Below, in pieces: positions 5,360 to 13,700 of a stretch of 22,068 bases of DNA. The notes beneath the pieces were generated by a model that had not been told where the DNA came from, did no database searches, and worked only from the letters and a program-made list of their open reading frames with translations. Numbering within the stretch: the first letter of the stretch is position 1; each line of letters begins with the position of its first letter. Both the position numbers and the translations under genes were made by a program. Location: positions 1 to 22,068 of the forward strand of contig JBBTQE010000003.1 of NCBI GenBank assembly GCA_038065775.1, in the 5' to 3' direction. Source of the DNA: JBBTQE01 sp038065775 (GTDB lineage: Bacteria > Patescibacteriota > Patescibacteriia > Magasanikbacterales > GWA2-37-8).

Positions 5360-5908
5360 ATGTCTGTGATTTCAAAACTTGAATCAATTTTATTTGTCGC
5401 CTCAAAGCCGCTGTTTTTTAAAAAAATCGTTGGCGTATTGAGAGCGCCTGAAAATGACGTGAAGGCGGCTCTTGAAGATTTAAAATTGAAATACAATCAC
5501 CAAGATTCCGGGATTATTTTGTTGGAGAACGGCGCGGAGTGGCAAATGGTCGCGAGCCCGGACAATAAAGAAGCCGCGGAGAATTTTTTGAAGGCCGAAG
5601 TTTCTGGAGAATTAACGCGCCCACAGTTGGAAACTTTGACTGTAATTTCATACTGCGGACCGATAACAAAGCCGGAGTTAGAGCAAATTCGCGGAGTTAA
5701 TTGCGGTTTGATAATAAGGAATTTATTGTTGAGAGGATTGGTAAAAGAAAAGGAAGACGAGGCGAGTTTATTACCGACCTACGAAGTAACGATGGATTAT
5801 TTGAGGCATTTGGGATTAAATACTTTGCGAGAGCTGCCGAATTACGACGAGCTTCATAAGCATCCATTTATAGAAACTGCCAAAATCGGAACGCAGGGTA
5901 ACTTATAG
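5342..5908 (+). CDS. scpB: Segregation and condensation protein B
   Basis: A 188-residue protein made of two winged-helix domains; dimers bind the ScpA kleisin in the SMC condensin complex. Signature segments are ISKLESILFVASKPL near the start, LTRPQLETLTVISYCGPITK and ELEQIRGVNCGLIIRNLLLR in the second domain, and the C-terminal LRHLGLNTLRELPNYDEL. Two starts are possible. ATG 5342 has AAAGGA 11 bases upstream; ATG 5360 gives MSVISKLESILF, which fits the usual short ScpB N-terminus better. The first six codons of the long form are a perfect hairpin, so I lean to 5360 but give the longer limits. The stop is one base before the next gene. Confidence 0.94.
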   Translation: MISLNHMSVISKLESILFVASKPLFFKKIVGVLRAPENDVKAALEDLKLKYNHQDSGIILLENGAEWQMVASPDNKEAAENFLKAEVSGELTRPQLETLTVISYCGPITKPELEQIRGVNCGLIIRNLLLRGLVKEKEDEASLLPTYEVTMDYLRHLGLNTLRELPNYDELHKHPFIETAKIGTQGNL

Positions 5909-5909
5909 T

Positions 5910-6902
5910 ATGAGAGAGAAATTATTTGATTTTATTTTTTCGTTTGGGATGATGCTGGCAGGGGTACTGCTTTTGTTTTTAAGTCCAATTTCGTTCAATG
6001 CAAAAAAAGAATTCAGAGGGATTTTTCCGGCAAGCGGGGCGAGGGCTGAAATTGGCGGTGACTTGTCTTTAATTTTTCCGCCAAGCAAACCGGCCGTTCC
6101 ATTTTTAAAGAGCGGAAATATTTCCGCGCCGCCAAATTTATCGGCAATTTCCGCGATTGCAATTGACGGCAATACCAAGTCAATTTTATTTGAAAAAAAC
6201 ATTAATGAAGTAAGGTCTCTTGCGAGCATAACAAAATTAATGACCGCGATGGCGCTTCTGGATTTGCCGATTGACTGGTCATCAACAGCTAAAGTTGGAG
6301 AATCTGATTTCGACGGCAGTGATCACCATATTAATGTTGGCGAAGTTTATTCCTTGAATGATTTATGGCATATCGCTTTGGTAGGCTCGTCAAATACAGC
6401 CATGAATCTTTTGGTCAGATCATCCGGGTTGTCCGAGGAGCATTTTGTTGAACTGATGAATCGAAAAGCAAAGGAACTACGTTTGTTTTCAGCCCGCTTT
6501 TCGGAACCGACCGGATTGTCAGCGAAGAATATGGCAAACGCCATTGATGCCGCGAAGTTATTAAGGGATGCCTTAAGATTTGATAAAATTTTTACGACCC
6601 TGCAGATAGGCGAGTATTTTGCGAAACCGATCGGAACCAGCAAGTCAAAACAAGTGTGGAGCACAAACTGGCTATTGACCAATTGGGTTCCGAATAATTT
6701 TAAAGTTGAAGATATAGCCGGTAAAACAGGTTTTATAAATGATTCTAAATATAATTTTGCGGTCAGTTTGACTAACAAAGATAAGCGTCAAATTATAGTC
6801 GTTGTAATGGGGGCGAATAGCAACGAAGAGCGATTTAGTGAAGCGCGCGATGTAGCGGAGTGGGCATTTGAGAATTACATTTGGCCTGATAAAAATATTT
6901 AA
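5910..6902 (+). CDS. D-alanyl-D-alanine carboxypeptidase (S11 family, low-molecular-mass PBP)
   Basis: A 330-residue penicillin-binding-protein-like serine peptidase that trims or cleaves peptidoglycan peptides outside the membrane. A hydrophobic segment at about residues 8-27 (FIFSFGMMLAGVLLLFLSPI) is a signal anchor or uncleaved signal peptide. All three active-site motifs are present: S106-I-T-K109 (the SxxK nucleophile), S160-S161-N162 (SxN) and K272-T-G274 (KTG). The spacing between motifs is usual for the family, and the length is short, without a clear extra C-terminal domain. It could be a carboxypeptidase of the DacA type or an endopeptidase of the PbpG type; I cannot separate these by eye. 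It starts one base after scpB, so it belongs to the scpAB operon and links cell-wall remodelling with chromosome segregation genes. Confidence 0.92.
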   Translation: MREKLFDFIFSFGMMLAGVLLLFLSPISFNAKKEFRGIFPASGARAEIGGDLSLIFPPSKPAVPFLKSGNISAPPNLSAISAIAIDGNTKSILFEKNINEVRSLASITKLMTAMALLDLPIDWSSTAKVGESDFDGSDHHINVGEVYSLNDLWHIALVGSSNTAMNLLVRSSGLSEEHFVELMNRKAKELRLFSARFSEPTGLSAKNMANAIDAAKLLRDALRFDKIFTTLQIGEYFAKPIGTSKSKQVWSTNWLLTNWVPNNFKVEDIAGKTGFINDSKYNFAVSLTNKDKRQIIVVVMGANSNEERFSEARDVAEWAFENYIWPDKNI

Positions 6903-6903
6903 A

Positions 6904-6932
6904 TTGTTCGCCGGTTGATTTTGTGGTACAAT
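6904..6932 (+). promoter_or_regulatory. Promoter for pgk (extended -10)
   Basis: TTGTTC (6904-6909) and TACAAT (6927-6932) are separated by 17 bases. TG at 6924-6925 just before the -10 makes an extended -10 (TGGTACAAT). Transcription should start near 6939, about a dozen bases before the GTG start of pgk. The -35 is only a partial match (TTG conserved). Confidence 0.6.
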
Positions 6933-6951
6933 ATTAGAGTAATAATTTTTT

Positions 6952-8109
6952 GTGTTAGAATTATCACGCGCTAAAAATTTACATGGAAAGACCGTGCTGG
7001 TAAGGGCGGATTTTAATGTCCCAATAAAAAATTTAAAAGTTGTTGAAAATTTTAAGATTAAAAAAACATTGCCAACCTTAAATTATTTGCTCGATCACGG
7101 CGTAAAACAGATAATTATTGTCAGCCACTTGGGGAGGCCCAATGGTGTTGAAAGAAAATTAAGTCTCGCGCCTGTGGCAAAGGAACTCGCGAAGCTCTTG
7201 CATAAAACAGTCGGTTTGGCGTTTTTAGAAGATAAAAAAACAGGCCGTGTTACTTTACTGGAGAACATTCGTTTTATTAAAGGGGAGGAGCGAAACGAGG
7301 CGAGTTTGGCAAAAAAATTGGCTGAAATGGCGGATATTTTTGTGCTTGATGGTTTTGCCGTGGCGCATCGGGACGCCGCGTCAGTTACAGGTGTCTCAAA
7401 ATATCTTCCTTCATACGCGGGTTTGCTTTTGGAGGAAGAATTAAATGGGCTTAAAAAAATAATGGAAAAACCGAAAAGGCCCATGGTGGCTATAATTGGC
7501 GGCGCCAAGATTGAAACTAAAATTTCTGTCATTAATAGTTTCTTAAAGATTGCCGATCATATTTTGGTTGGTGGCGCGATGTTTAATACAATTCTTTGGG
7601 CGCGTGGATTGAAAGTCGGCGATTCGTTGGTAGATAAAAATTTTAAGAAGGAAGCGATCGTGTTGTTAAAAAATAAGAAAATAATTTTGCCTGTTGATGT
7701 GATTGTTGGAGACGCGAAGGGCAAAAAGGCGATGGCGGTGGATGTTGATAAAAATTTTTCAATAAAAAAAGGCGATGGGATTTATGATATTGGGCCCAAG
7801 ACAATCAGATTATTTTCAAAATTTATAAAAAAAGCCAAGACAATCGTTTGGAACGGCGCCATGGGGCGCTTTGAGGAGAAAACATATAGGTTTGGCACAT
7901 TTTCAATGGCCCATCTAGTTGCGAGTAGATCAAAAGGCAGGGCATATGGGGTTTGCGGAGGCGGAGAAACCGTCGAGGTTTTGCAAAATTTGGGTTTAAT
8001 GGGACAAGTGGATCTTGTTTCCACCGGTGGGGGAGCCATGATAGAATTTCTTAGTGGCAAAAAACTGCCCGGTTTAAAAGCTTTAAAAATTTATTTACGA
8101 AATGAGTGA
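6952..8109 (+). CDS. pgk: Phosphoglycerate kinase
   Basis: A 385-residue monomeric two-domain kinase that transfers phosphate from 1,3-bisphosphoglycerate to ADP in glycolysis. Signature segments appear in order: TVLVRADFNVP, SHLGRPNG, VTLLENIRF, DGFAVAHRDAASVTG, VAIIGGAKIETKI, NGAMGRFEE and the nucleotide-binding GGGETVEVL and STGGGAMIEFLSGK. Some positions differ from common sequences: DGFAVAHRD where many have DAFGTAHR, and NGAMGRFE where many have NGPMGVFE. The start is GTG 6952; no in-frame ATG is close enough to keep the first strand. It has its own promoter and is not preceded by a Shine-Dalgarno. The stop TGA at 8107-8109 lies inside palindromic repeat copy 2. Confidence 0.97.
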   Translation: MLELSRAKNLHGKTVLVRADFNVPIKNLKVVENFKIKKTLPTLNYLLDHGVKQIIIVSHLGRPNGVERKLSLAPVAKELAKLLHKTVGLAFLEDKKTGRVTLLENIRFIKGEERNEASLAKKLAEMADIFVLDGFAVAHRDAASVTGVSKYLPSYAGLLLEEELNGLKKIMEKPKRPMVAIIGGAKIETKISVINSFLKIADHILVGGAMFNTILWARGLKVGDSLVDKNFKKEAIVLLKNKKIILPVDVIVGDAKGKKAMAVDVDKNFSIKKGDGIYDIGPKTIRLFSKFIKKAKTIVWNGAMGRFEEKTYRFGTFSMAHLVASRSKGRAYGVCGGGETVEVLQNLGLMGQVDLVSTGGGAMIEFLSGKKLPGLKALKIYLRNE

Positions 8110-8186
8110 GCGAAGTAGCCAGTGAAATATTTTTAGATCGCTTGCGAGCTACAAAATATTGAACTGGATATTTCCGAGCGAATGAG
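8104..8186 (+). repeat. Palindromic repeat, copy 2 (overlaps the pgk stop)
   Basis: The longest of three copies, bounded by GAGTGAGCGAA (8104-8114) and TTTCCGAGCGAATGAG (8171-8186). Inside is a long hairpin: CCAGT (8119-8123) with ACTGG (8163-8167), a GA/GA internal loop, AATATTTT (8126-8133) with AAAATATT (8153-8160), TAG with CTA, then TCGC/GCGA closing a two-base TT loop (a CUUG tetraloop if the last C-G pair opens). The first bases provide the last codon and stop of pgk. It may act as an mRNA 3' end stabiliser or weak terminator; no T run follows. Confidence 0.75.
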
Positions 8187-8286
8187 TAAATACAGGTGGT
8201 ATACCTCGGAGCTTACTCCGATGAACCTTTATTAATTATAACTGAAACGCGATTGTCACGGTCGTAGTTTCATTGGAGGCTTATTT
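8187..8286 (+). promoter_or_regulatory. Leader region of the SIMPL gene with a short hairpin
   Basis: TCGGAG (8206-8211) and CTCCGA (8216-8221) form a perfect 6-bp stem with a CTTA loop. Downstream, TGAAAC and GTTTCA enclose about 18 bases just before the strong ribosome-binding site GGAGG (8275-8279). TATAAC near 8237 could be a -10, but I see no matching -35. Function unknown; the hairpins could belong to the 5' leader. Confidence 0.3.
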
Positions 8287-9084
8287 ATGACAACAGCGCA
8301 AGGCAATAAAGAATGCTGGCATCCGTGTCGGTTTGGCAAAAAAATACTTTTAACTCTTTTGGGAGTGTTGCTTGTGTATTCTGTTTTTTATGTCGGCACT
8401 TTGATCCGGAATAATATTAAAAAATATGACTTTATTGGAAGGGCTGATAAGTTGGAAAGAACTATAACTGTGAACGGGTTTGGAAAAGTTGTCGGCAACA
8501 ATGATATCGCGGTCACGACAATCGGACATTCAAATACGGACAAAGATGTTGCCAAGGCCCAGGTTGATAACAAAAAAGTTATGGATAAAGTTGAGGCCGA
8601 TTTGAAAGCAATGGGGATTGAAGATAAAGATTTACAAACAAATTACAGCATTTTTCCGGATTATAATTATACGCAGGATAAGGGGCAGGAGCTGAAAGGG
8701 TACCGTGTCACGAATACATTAACAATAAAAATTAGAGACCTTAAAAAAATAAGCGATGTATTGGGTTTAGCTGGAAAATACGGGGCGACCGAAGTTTCTG
8801 GTTTGAGCTTCACCATTGATGATCCGGAAAATCTTAAATTAGAAGCTCGCGATAAGGCTCTTGCCGACGCAAAAGTAAAGGCAAGAAAATTGGCTGATTC
8901 ACTCGGTGTGCGTTTAGTCGCGCTTGTTTCATATAATGAGTATGAAGGTAGCGTGCCTGATTATTATTCTATGCGCATGAGCATGGGCGCAGAAGGCGGT
9001 GGCGGAGGCCCGGCCTATGTTTCTGGAGGAAGCAAGGATGTTACGGTAAATGTGAATGTGACCTACGAAATATTATCAAGATAA
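8287..9084 (+). CDS. SIMPL-domain (DUF541) membrane-anchored protein
   Basis: A 265-residue protein with a short N-terminal cytoplasmic tail that contains CWHPC (C10, C14), one transmembrane helix at about 19-39 (KILLTLLGVLLVYSVFYVGT), and an extracytoplasmic SIMPL/DUF541 domain from about 57 to the end. Typical features are ITVNGFGKVVGNNDIAVTT, the KAMGIEDKDLQTNYSIFPDY segment, DARxKAxxLA-like repeats (LEARDKALADAKVKARKLAD) and the final VTVNVNVTYEI strand. The family forms periplasmic or surface oligomers, and its biochemical role is poorly known. A Gly-rich insertion (GAEGGGGGPAYVSGG) precedes the last strand. The start has the best ribosome-binding site in the window, GGAGG 7 bases before ATG. 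It is a single transcription unit with a strong terminator after it. Confidence 0.9.
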   Translation: MTTAQGNKECWHPCRFGKKILLTLLGVLLVYSVFYVGTLIRNNIKKYDFIGRADKLERTITVNGFGKVVGNNDIAVTTIGHSNTDKDVAKAQVDNKKVMDKVEADLKAMGIEDKDLQTNYSIFPDYNYTQDKGQELKGYRVTNTLTIKIRDLKKISDVLGLAGKYGATEVSGLSFTIDDPENLKLEARDKALADAKVKARKLADSLGVRLVALVSYNEYEGSVPDYYSMRMSMGAEGGGGGPAYVSGGSKDVTVNVNVTYEILSR

Positions 9085-9088
9085 AACT

Positions 9089-9118
9089 AAAAAAGCCCGC
9101 AAAAAAGCGGGCTTTTTT
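9089..9118 (+). terminator. Strong intrinsic terminator after the SIMPL gene
   Basis: AAAAAAGCCCGC (9089-9100) pairs perfectly with GCGGGCTTTTTT (9107-9118) around an A6 loop. The T run after the GC stem on the plus strand and the A run before it make a textbook factor-independent terminator that could work in both directions. Confidence 0.93.
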
Positions 9119-9132
9119 AATAATTCCAAATA

Positions 9133-9141
9133 TGATATAAT
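9133..9141 (+). promoter_or_regulatory. Extended -10 promoter element for eno
   Basis: TGATATAAT (9133-9141) is a perfect extended -10 (TG, one base, TATAAT). The -35 position 17 bases upstream falls in the T run of the preceding terminator, so recognition probably depends on the extended -10. A start near 9148 would give eno a leader of about 120 bases that contains palindromic repeat copy 3. Confidence 0.6.
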
Positions 9142-9214
9142 AAGCTGGCTTTTTTAACATACAAAACGATGTAATTTCACCTACTCATTTCAATTATATA
9201 GTTTCACATATAAT

Positions 9215-9261
9215 CTCATTCGTTCGGAAATATTTTAGCAAGCTAAATATTTCGCTCACTC
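9215..9261 (-). repeat. Palindromic repeat, copy 3 (inverted, in the eno leader)
   Basis: Read on the minus strand, it is bounded by GAGTGAGCGAA and TTTCCGAACGAATGAG, the same ends as copies 1 and 2 with one base changed. The middle is a hairpin of AAATATTTTAGC (9228-9239) with GCTAAATATTT (9242-9252), one T bulged. It ends 9 bases before the eno start codon, so the hairpin should form in the eno mRNA leader, where no Shine-Dalgarno is visible. Confidence 0.72.
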
Positions 9262-9270
9262 ATTTCGCTT

Positions 9271-10518
9271 ATGAAAATCAAAACGATTATTGCAAGGGAG
9301 GTGTTGGATTCGCGCGGAAATCCGACAGTTGAGGCAAAAGTATCGCTTGAAAACGGCGCGACTGGCGTGGCTAAAGTTCCCTCCGGTGCTTCAACAGGGA
9401 GCCACGAGGCGCTTGAGTTAAGGGATGGGGGCAAGAGGTTTGGAGGCAAGGGTGTTTTGAAAGCGGTAAAGAATGTGAATTCAATTATATCAAAAAAGCT
9501 TGTCGGTTTTGACATTGAAAAAATGAGGGAGCTGGACAATAAAATGCTCGTTTTGGACGGGACAAAAAATAAATCTCAGCTTGGTGCGAACGCGATTTTG
9601 GCGGTTTCTCTAGCCTGCGCCCGCGCCGGAGCGGAAGCGGCCAAAATTCCTTTATATAGGCATATACGAAAAGTTTATGGGATTAAAGAAAGCGGTTTTC
9701 GCATGCCGATTCCTACAATGAATATTTTAAATGGCGGGCGGCACGCGGATAACGGCCTTTCAATTCAGGAGTTTATGATAATACCGCGCCACAAATTGTT
9801 GCGTGAGCGGGTGCGCATGGGTTCACAGATTTTTCACGCTTTGGCCGGATTGCTTAGCCAAAAAGGTTATGCCACTTCGGTCGGAGATGAGGGCGGATTC
9901 GCGCCGGAACTATTAAATAATGAGCGCGCTTTACAGTTGATAATGGAAGCTATAAAAAATGCCGGCTGGGAGCCCGGCAAGCATGTTTTTTTGGGCCTGG
10001 ATGTCGCATCGTCTGAATTTTTTAGCCATGGCAAATATTATTTTGTAAATAAAAAACAGGCATGGGATGCGTTAAAAATGATTTCTAATTTAAAATCATG
10101 GATAAAAAAATATCCGCTTATTTCTATTGAAGACGCGCTTAGTGAGGACGATTGGGAGCATTGGAAAATTTTAACAAAGGAAATTGGCACATCGGTTGCC
10201 TTGGTTGGCGATGATTTGTTTGTGACAAACGTGGAGCGGTTATCCCGAGGGATAAAAGAAGGGGTGGGAAATGCGATATTAATCAAACTAAATCAAATCG
10301 GCACTCTTTCAGAAACAATAGACGCAATTATGCTGGCAAAGAAAAATCATTTCCAAACAAGCATTTCTCATCGAAGCGGAGAAACATCGGACACATTCAT
10401 TGCCGATCTCGCCGTAGCGGTAAATTCGGAATACATAAAGACCGGTTCGCTATCTCGTTCCGAGCGCGTTGAAAAATACAATAGATTAATGGAAATTGAA
10501 ATGGAGCTTGGTTTTTAA
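9271..10518 (+). CDS. eno: Enolase (phosphopyruvate hydratase)
   Basis: A 415-residue cytoplasmic enzyme, near the family length (about 420-430), that converts 2-phosphoglycerate to phosphoenolpyruvate with Mg2+. Key segments are AREVLDSRGNPTVEAKV, the mobile loop VPSGASTGSHEALELRD, SVGDEGGFAPEL with catalytic acid E207, the metal-binding LDVAS and SIEDALSEDDW, the catalytic base K339 in LIKLNQIGT, and the SHRSGE loop. All expected catalytic and Mg-ligand positions look intact. SIEDALSEDDW has Ala where SIEDGL or SIEDPF is more common. It has its own extended -10 promoter and a repeat-derived leader, and is followed after 29 bases by the first gpmI, so eno-gpmI-gpmI probably form one operon. 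Confidence 0.97.
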   Translation: MKIKTIIAREVLDSRGNPTVEAKVSLENGATGVAKVPSGASTGSHEALELRDGGKRFGGKGVLKAVKNVNSIISKKLVGFDIEKMRELDNKMLVLDGTKNKSQLGANAILAVSLACARAGAEAAKIPLYRHIRKVYGIKESGFRMPIPTMNILNGGRHADNGLSIQEFMIIPRHKLLRERVRMGSQIFHALAGLLSQKGYATSVGDEGGFAPELLNNERALQLIMEAIKNAGWEPGKHVFLGLDVASSEFFSHGKYYFVNKKQAWDALKMISNLKSWIKKYPLISIEDALSEDDWEHWKILTKEIGTSVALVGDDLFVTNVERLSRGIKEGVGNAILIKLNQIGTLSETIDAIMLAKKNHFQTSISHRSGETSDTFIADLAVAVNSEYIKTGSLSRSERVEKYNRLMEIEMELGF

Positions 10519-10547
10519 TACCAAAGGACGCGGTTAATTTTATTTTT

Positions 10548-12095
10548 ATGCAAAAATTTAATACAACCCTTTTGGCAATATTAGACGGATGGGGAATAGC
10601 CGAAGCAGGAGAAGGCAACCCTATTTCAGAAAAGACGGCGCCTAATTATTTTTCTTTGTTGAAAAAATATCCAAACACGAAGTTGGCCGCTAGCGGAGAA
10701 GATGTTGGATTATTTAAAGGACAAGAAGGCAACAGCGAGGCAGGCCATCTTAATTTAGGAGCTGGCAGAGTCGTAAAGCAGGACGCGGCTTATATTTCTG
10801 ACGCAATAAAAGACGGAACATTTTTCAAAAACAACGCATTTTTTCAAGCCTTGCATCATGTAAAAAAATACAATACGGCAGTTCATTTAATGGGACTGCT
10901 CTCCAACCACAACAGCGCGCATTCTTGTCCGGAACATTTGCGCGCGTTGCTTGATTTATTTCATAGCCAGAGGATAAAACAGGTCTATCTGCATTTATTT
11001 ACCGATGGCCGTGATTCCGGCCAGCATGATGCGCCGCAACATCTTAAAAAACTAGAAGAATATTTTCATGGCAATGAAAAAGTGGCAACCATAATGGGCA
11101 GATATTACGCAATGGACAGAAACAAAGAATGGGACAGAACTAAAAAAGCTTATGAGGCAATAGTGCTCGGCAAGGGGTGCGCGTCCGCTAATGCCCAAGA
11201 AGCGCTTGTTCAATCGTATAATCGCGGAGATACTGATGAATTTATTTGTCCGTCTGTAATCATCAACAACAATAAGCCAGTTGGAACACTGCAGGATAAT
11301 GACGCTGTTTTCTTTTTTAATTTGCGCAGCGATCGCGCGAGACAATTGACAAAATCTTTTGTTCAAACAAATTTTAAAGAGATGAATCACGAGTCTTTTG
11401 CAAGACAAAAATTTCCTAAAAATATAAGATTTGTTGCCTTGTCTGATTTTGGACCTGATTTGCCGGGAGTTCTGACCGCCTTTCCAAGCAGAGATGTTGA
11501 AAATGGTTTGGCGCAAGCTTTGTGCCCGCGAAGCCAGCTTTATATTGCCGAGTCTGAAAAATTTGCGCATATTACATATTTTTTGAATGGCGGTTATGTC
11601 CAACATTTTTGTGATGAGAAGTGGGTAAAAATAGAATCACCGAAAGCTAAAAATTACGCGGACAAACCGGAAATGAGCGCCAAACAAATAGCCGATTATC
11701 TTATTGGAGCGATAGAATCTCGACAATATGAATTTATAGCAGTAAATTTTGCGAATTCTGATATGATGGGGCATACAGGAAATTTTTTGGCCGCAAAGAT
11801 CGCTGTGAGCGCGATTGACAGGGAGATTGGTCGCGTGTTAAAGACTATAATAAAATATGACGGGCAAGCAATAATTACCGCGGATCATGGAAATATAGAA
11901 AACATGATCAACGAAAAAACAGGCGAGTTGGACACAGAACACTCAACAAGCCCGGTTCCGTTTATATTGGTAAATAGCAAGGTAAAATGTCCGCGTAAGT
12001 TGCCGGAAGGAAAACTGGCGAACGTTGCGCCGACAATTTTGAAAATAATGGGCATCCAAAAACCACTAGAGATGACGGCAAAAAGTTTAGTGTAA
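10548..12095 (+). CDS. gpmI: 2,3-bisphosphoglycerate-independent phosphoglycerate mutase, paralog 1
   Basis: A 515-residue alkaline-phosphatase-superfamily enzyme that interconverts 3- and 2-phosphoglycerate with two Mn2+ ions. Catalytic and metal positions are present: D13 in ILDGWG, nucleophile S63 in EGNSEAGHLNLGAGR, the H of NSAHSC, TDGRDSG, GRYYAMDRNKEWDR, FNLRSDRARQLT, the K of AESEKFAHITYFLNGG, NSDMMGHTG, TADHGN and TEHSTSPVPF. Several usually invariant stretches are altered, for example NSAHSC where most have GGVHSH and FNLRSDRAR where most have FNFRPDRAR. This makes it the more divergent of the two copies here. It may be a second isoform with altered regulation. No Shine-Dalgarno is close to ATG 10548; AAAGGA is about 20 bases upstream. 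Confidence 0.94.
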   Translation: MQKFNTTLLAILDGWGIAEAGEGNPISEKTAPNYFSLLKKYPNTKLAASGEDVGLFKGQEGNSEAGHLNLGAGRVVKQDAAYISDAIKDGTFFKNNAFFQALHHVKKYNTAVHLMGLLSNHNSAHSCPEHLRALLDLFHSQRIKQVYLHLFTDGRDSGQHDAPQHLKKLEEYFHGNEKVATIMGRYYAMDRNKEWDRTKKAYEAIVLGKGCASANAQEALVQSYNRGDTDEFICPSVIINNNKPVGTLQDNDAVFFFNLRSDRARQLTKSFVQTNFKEMNHESFARQKFPKNIRFVALSDFGPDLPGVLTAFPSRDVENGLAQALCPRSQLYIAESEKFAHITYFLNGGYVQHFCDEKWVKIESPKAKNYADKPEMSAKQIADYLIGAIESRQYEFIAVNFANSDMMGHTGNFLAAKIAVSAIDREIGRVLKTIIKYDGQAIITADHGNIENMINEKTGELDTEHSTSPVPFILVNSKVKCPRKLPEGKLANVAPTILKIMGIQKPLEMTAKSLV

Positions 12096-12122
12096 GTTTT
12101 TTTGGAAGTAGATTAGTTAAAT

Positions 12123-13700
12123 ATGAAGTATAGGCCAGTAGTATTAGTTATCGTGGATGGATGGGGCGTCGCGCCAGATGGAGACGGCAATGCCGTAACA
12201 AGGGCGCAGATGCCTGTATTCAAAAAAATCCTGAAAGATTATCCGACGATTACAATTTATGCTTCTGGCAATGAAGTTGGACTTCTGTTTGGTGAAATGG
12301 GAAATTCCGAAGTTGGACATTTAAATATTGGAGCCGGCAGGGTTTATTATCAAACCTGTCCAAGAATCAACAAAGAAATAAGCGACGAAACTTTTTTTAA
12401 GAACCCCGCGCTTCTTTCCGCCGTTCAAAAAGCAAAAGAAAATAAAAGTAAGTTGCACTTGATAGGTTTGGTGAGTCCCGGCAATGTTCATTCAAGCAAC
12501 GACCATCTTTATGCCCTGCTTGAATTGTGCAAGCAGAATAAGCTTTTCAAAGAGGTATATATTCACGCGATTCTTGACGGAAGAGATTGTTTGTATAATT
12601 CAGGGAAAGATTTCATTGCCGAATTGCAAATAAAAATGAAAGAATTTAAAGTTGGTAAAATTGCGTCTTTGTCCGGCAGATACTATGCCATGGACAGAGA
12701 TAACCGTTGGGACAGATGCGAAAAAGCCTATCGCGCGATGGCTGAAGGCAAAGCCGACAGATATTCCACAGATCCAATTCAAGCGATTGAGGATTCGTAC
12801 GTTCAAAAAAATTATGATGAAGAATTTATCCCGACGGTTATAACATCAAGAAATAAACCGGTCACGACCATAGAAAACGGAGACGCGGCCATATTTTTTA
12901 ATTTTCGACCGGATCGCGCCAGAGAATTGACGCAGGCTTTCGTGGTTCCGAGTTTTAGCAAGTTTGAAAAAGAATATTTGAGAGATTTGTATTTTGTCAC
13001 CATGTCTGAATTTGAAAAAAATTTGCCTGTTGTGGCGGCTTATGCCCCGGTTGTCGTGCATAATTGTTTGGCCGAAGCCGTTAGCAAGGCTGGGTTAAAA
13101 CAACTTCACATCGCTGAAACAGAAAAATACGCTCATGTTACTTTCTTTTTAAATGGGACAGTTGAAGAGCCGTTTCCCGGCGAAGAAAGACTGCTTGTGC
13201 CTTCTCCAAAGGTTTCTACTTACGCGCAAAAGCCGGAAATGGCAGCGTATGAAGTTACGAAAGAAGTTGTAAAGGCGATTGATAACAAAAAGTATGATTT
13301 TATTGTGATGAATATCGCAAATCCGGATATGGTGGGGCACACCGGCGACTTGGCGGCTGGCATTATGGCATGCGAAGTGACCGATGAGTGTTTGGGGAAA
13401 ATTTCAGATCACATTTTGGCGCAAAATGGCGTGATGGTTCTAACAGCCGACCATGGGAATGCTGAAGAAATGTTAAATTTGCAAACAGGTGAAATGGATA
13501 AGGAACACTCAACGAATCCCGTGCCGCTGGTGATAATAGGCAAAGATTTTTTGGGGCAAGCCGGTCTTGCCGGAGATCCGCCGGAGGGGGATTTAAGTCT
13601 TATCCGTCCGGTGGGAGTTTTAGCTGATGTCGCGCCGACAGTTCTAAAATTATTAGACGTCGCTCAACCGGAAGAAATGGGAGGCCAGCCGCTTATTTAA
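12123..13700 (+). CDS. gpmI: 2,3-bisphosphoglycerate-independent phosphoglycerate mutase, paralog 2
   Basis: A 525-residue enzyme of the same family as its upstream neighbour and closer to standard bacterial GpmI. Present are D12 in VDGWGVAP, nucleophile S62 in MGNSEVGHLNIGAGRV, the H of GNVHSSNDH, LDGRD, SGRYYAMDRDNRWDR, FFNFRPDRARELTQAF, the K of AETEKYAHVTFFLNG, NPDMVGHTGD, TADHGNAEEM and KEHSTNPVPL. All expected metal ligands are intact. Near the C-terminus it has a 15-20-residue extra loop (GQAGLAGDPPEGDLSLIRPV) that paralog 1 lacks. The two genes are 27 bases apart in the same direction. Its stop TAA overlaps the stop codon of the convergent DHH gene within TTAA (13697-13700), leaving no room for a terminator between them. 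Confidence 0.97.
   Translation: MKYRPVVLVIVDGWGVAPDGDGNAVTRAQMPVFKKILKDYPTITIYASGNEVGLLFGEMGNSEVGHLNIGAGRVYYQTCPRINKEISDETFFKNPALLSAVQKAKENKSKLHLIGLVSPGNVHSSNDHLYALLELCKQNKLFKEVYIHAILDGRDCLYNSGKDFIAELQIKMKEFKVGKIASLSGRYYAMDRDNRWDRCEKAYRAMAEGKADRYSTDPIQAIEDSYVQKNYDEEFIPTVITSRNKPVTTIENGDAAIFFNFRPDRARELTQAFVVPSFSKFEKEYLRDLYFVTMSEFEKNLPVVAAYAPVVVHNCLAEAVSKAGLKQLHIAETEKYAHVTFFLNGTVEEPFPGEERLLVPSPKVSTYAQKPEMAAYEVTKEVVKAIDNKKYDFIVMNIANPDMVGHTGDLAAGIMACEVTDECLGKISDHILAQNGVMVLTADHGNAEEMLNLQTGEMDKEHSTNPVPLVIIGKDFLGQAGLAGDPPEGDLSLIRPVGVLADVAPTVLKLLDVAQPEEMGGQPLI

Noticed and set aside
2768..10530. Recurring AAGGACG after stop codons (2768, 5326, 10524)
   Set aside because: Only seven bases are shared, part of which is Shine-Dalgarno-like; the surrounding sequence does not align well enough to call a repeat.
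11052..11606. Long minus-strand ORF of 184 codons inside gpmI paralog 1
   Set aside because: It lies wholly antisense to a clear gpmI with intact motifs, its predicted protein is rich in improbable residue runs and matches no family I know, and there is no promoter or ribosome-binding site.
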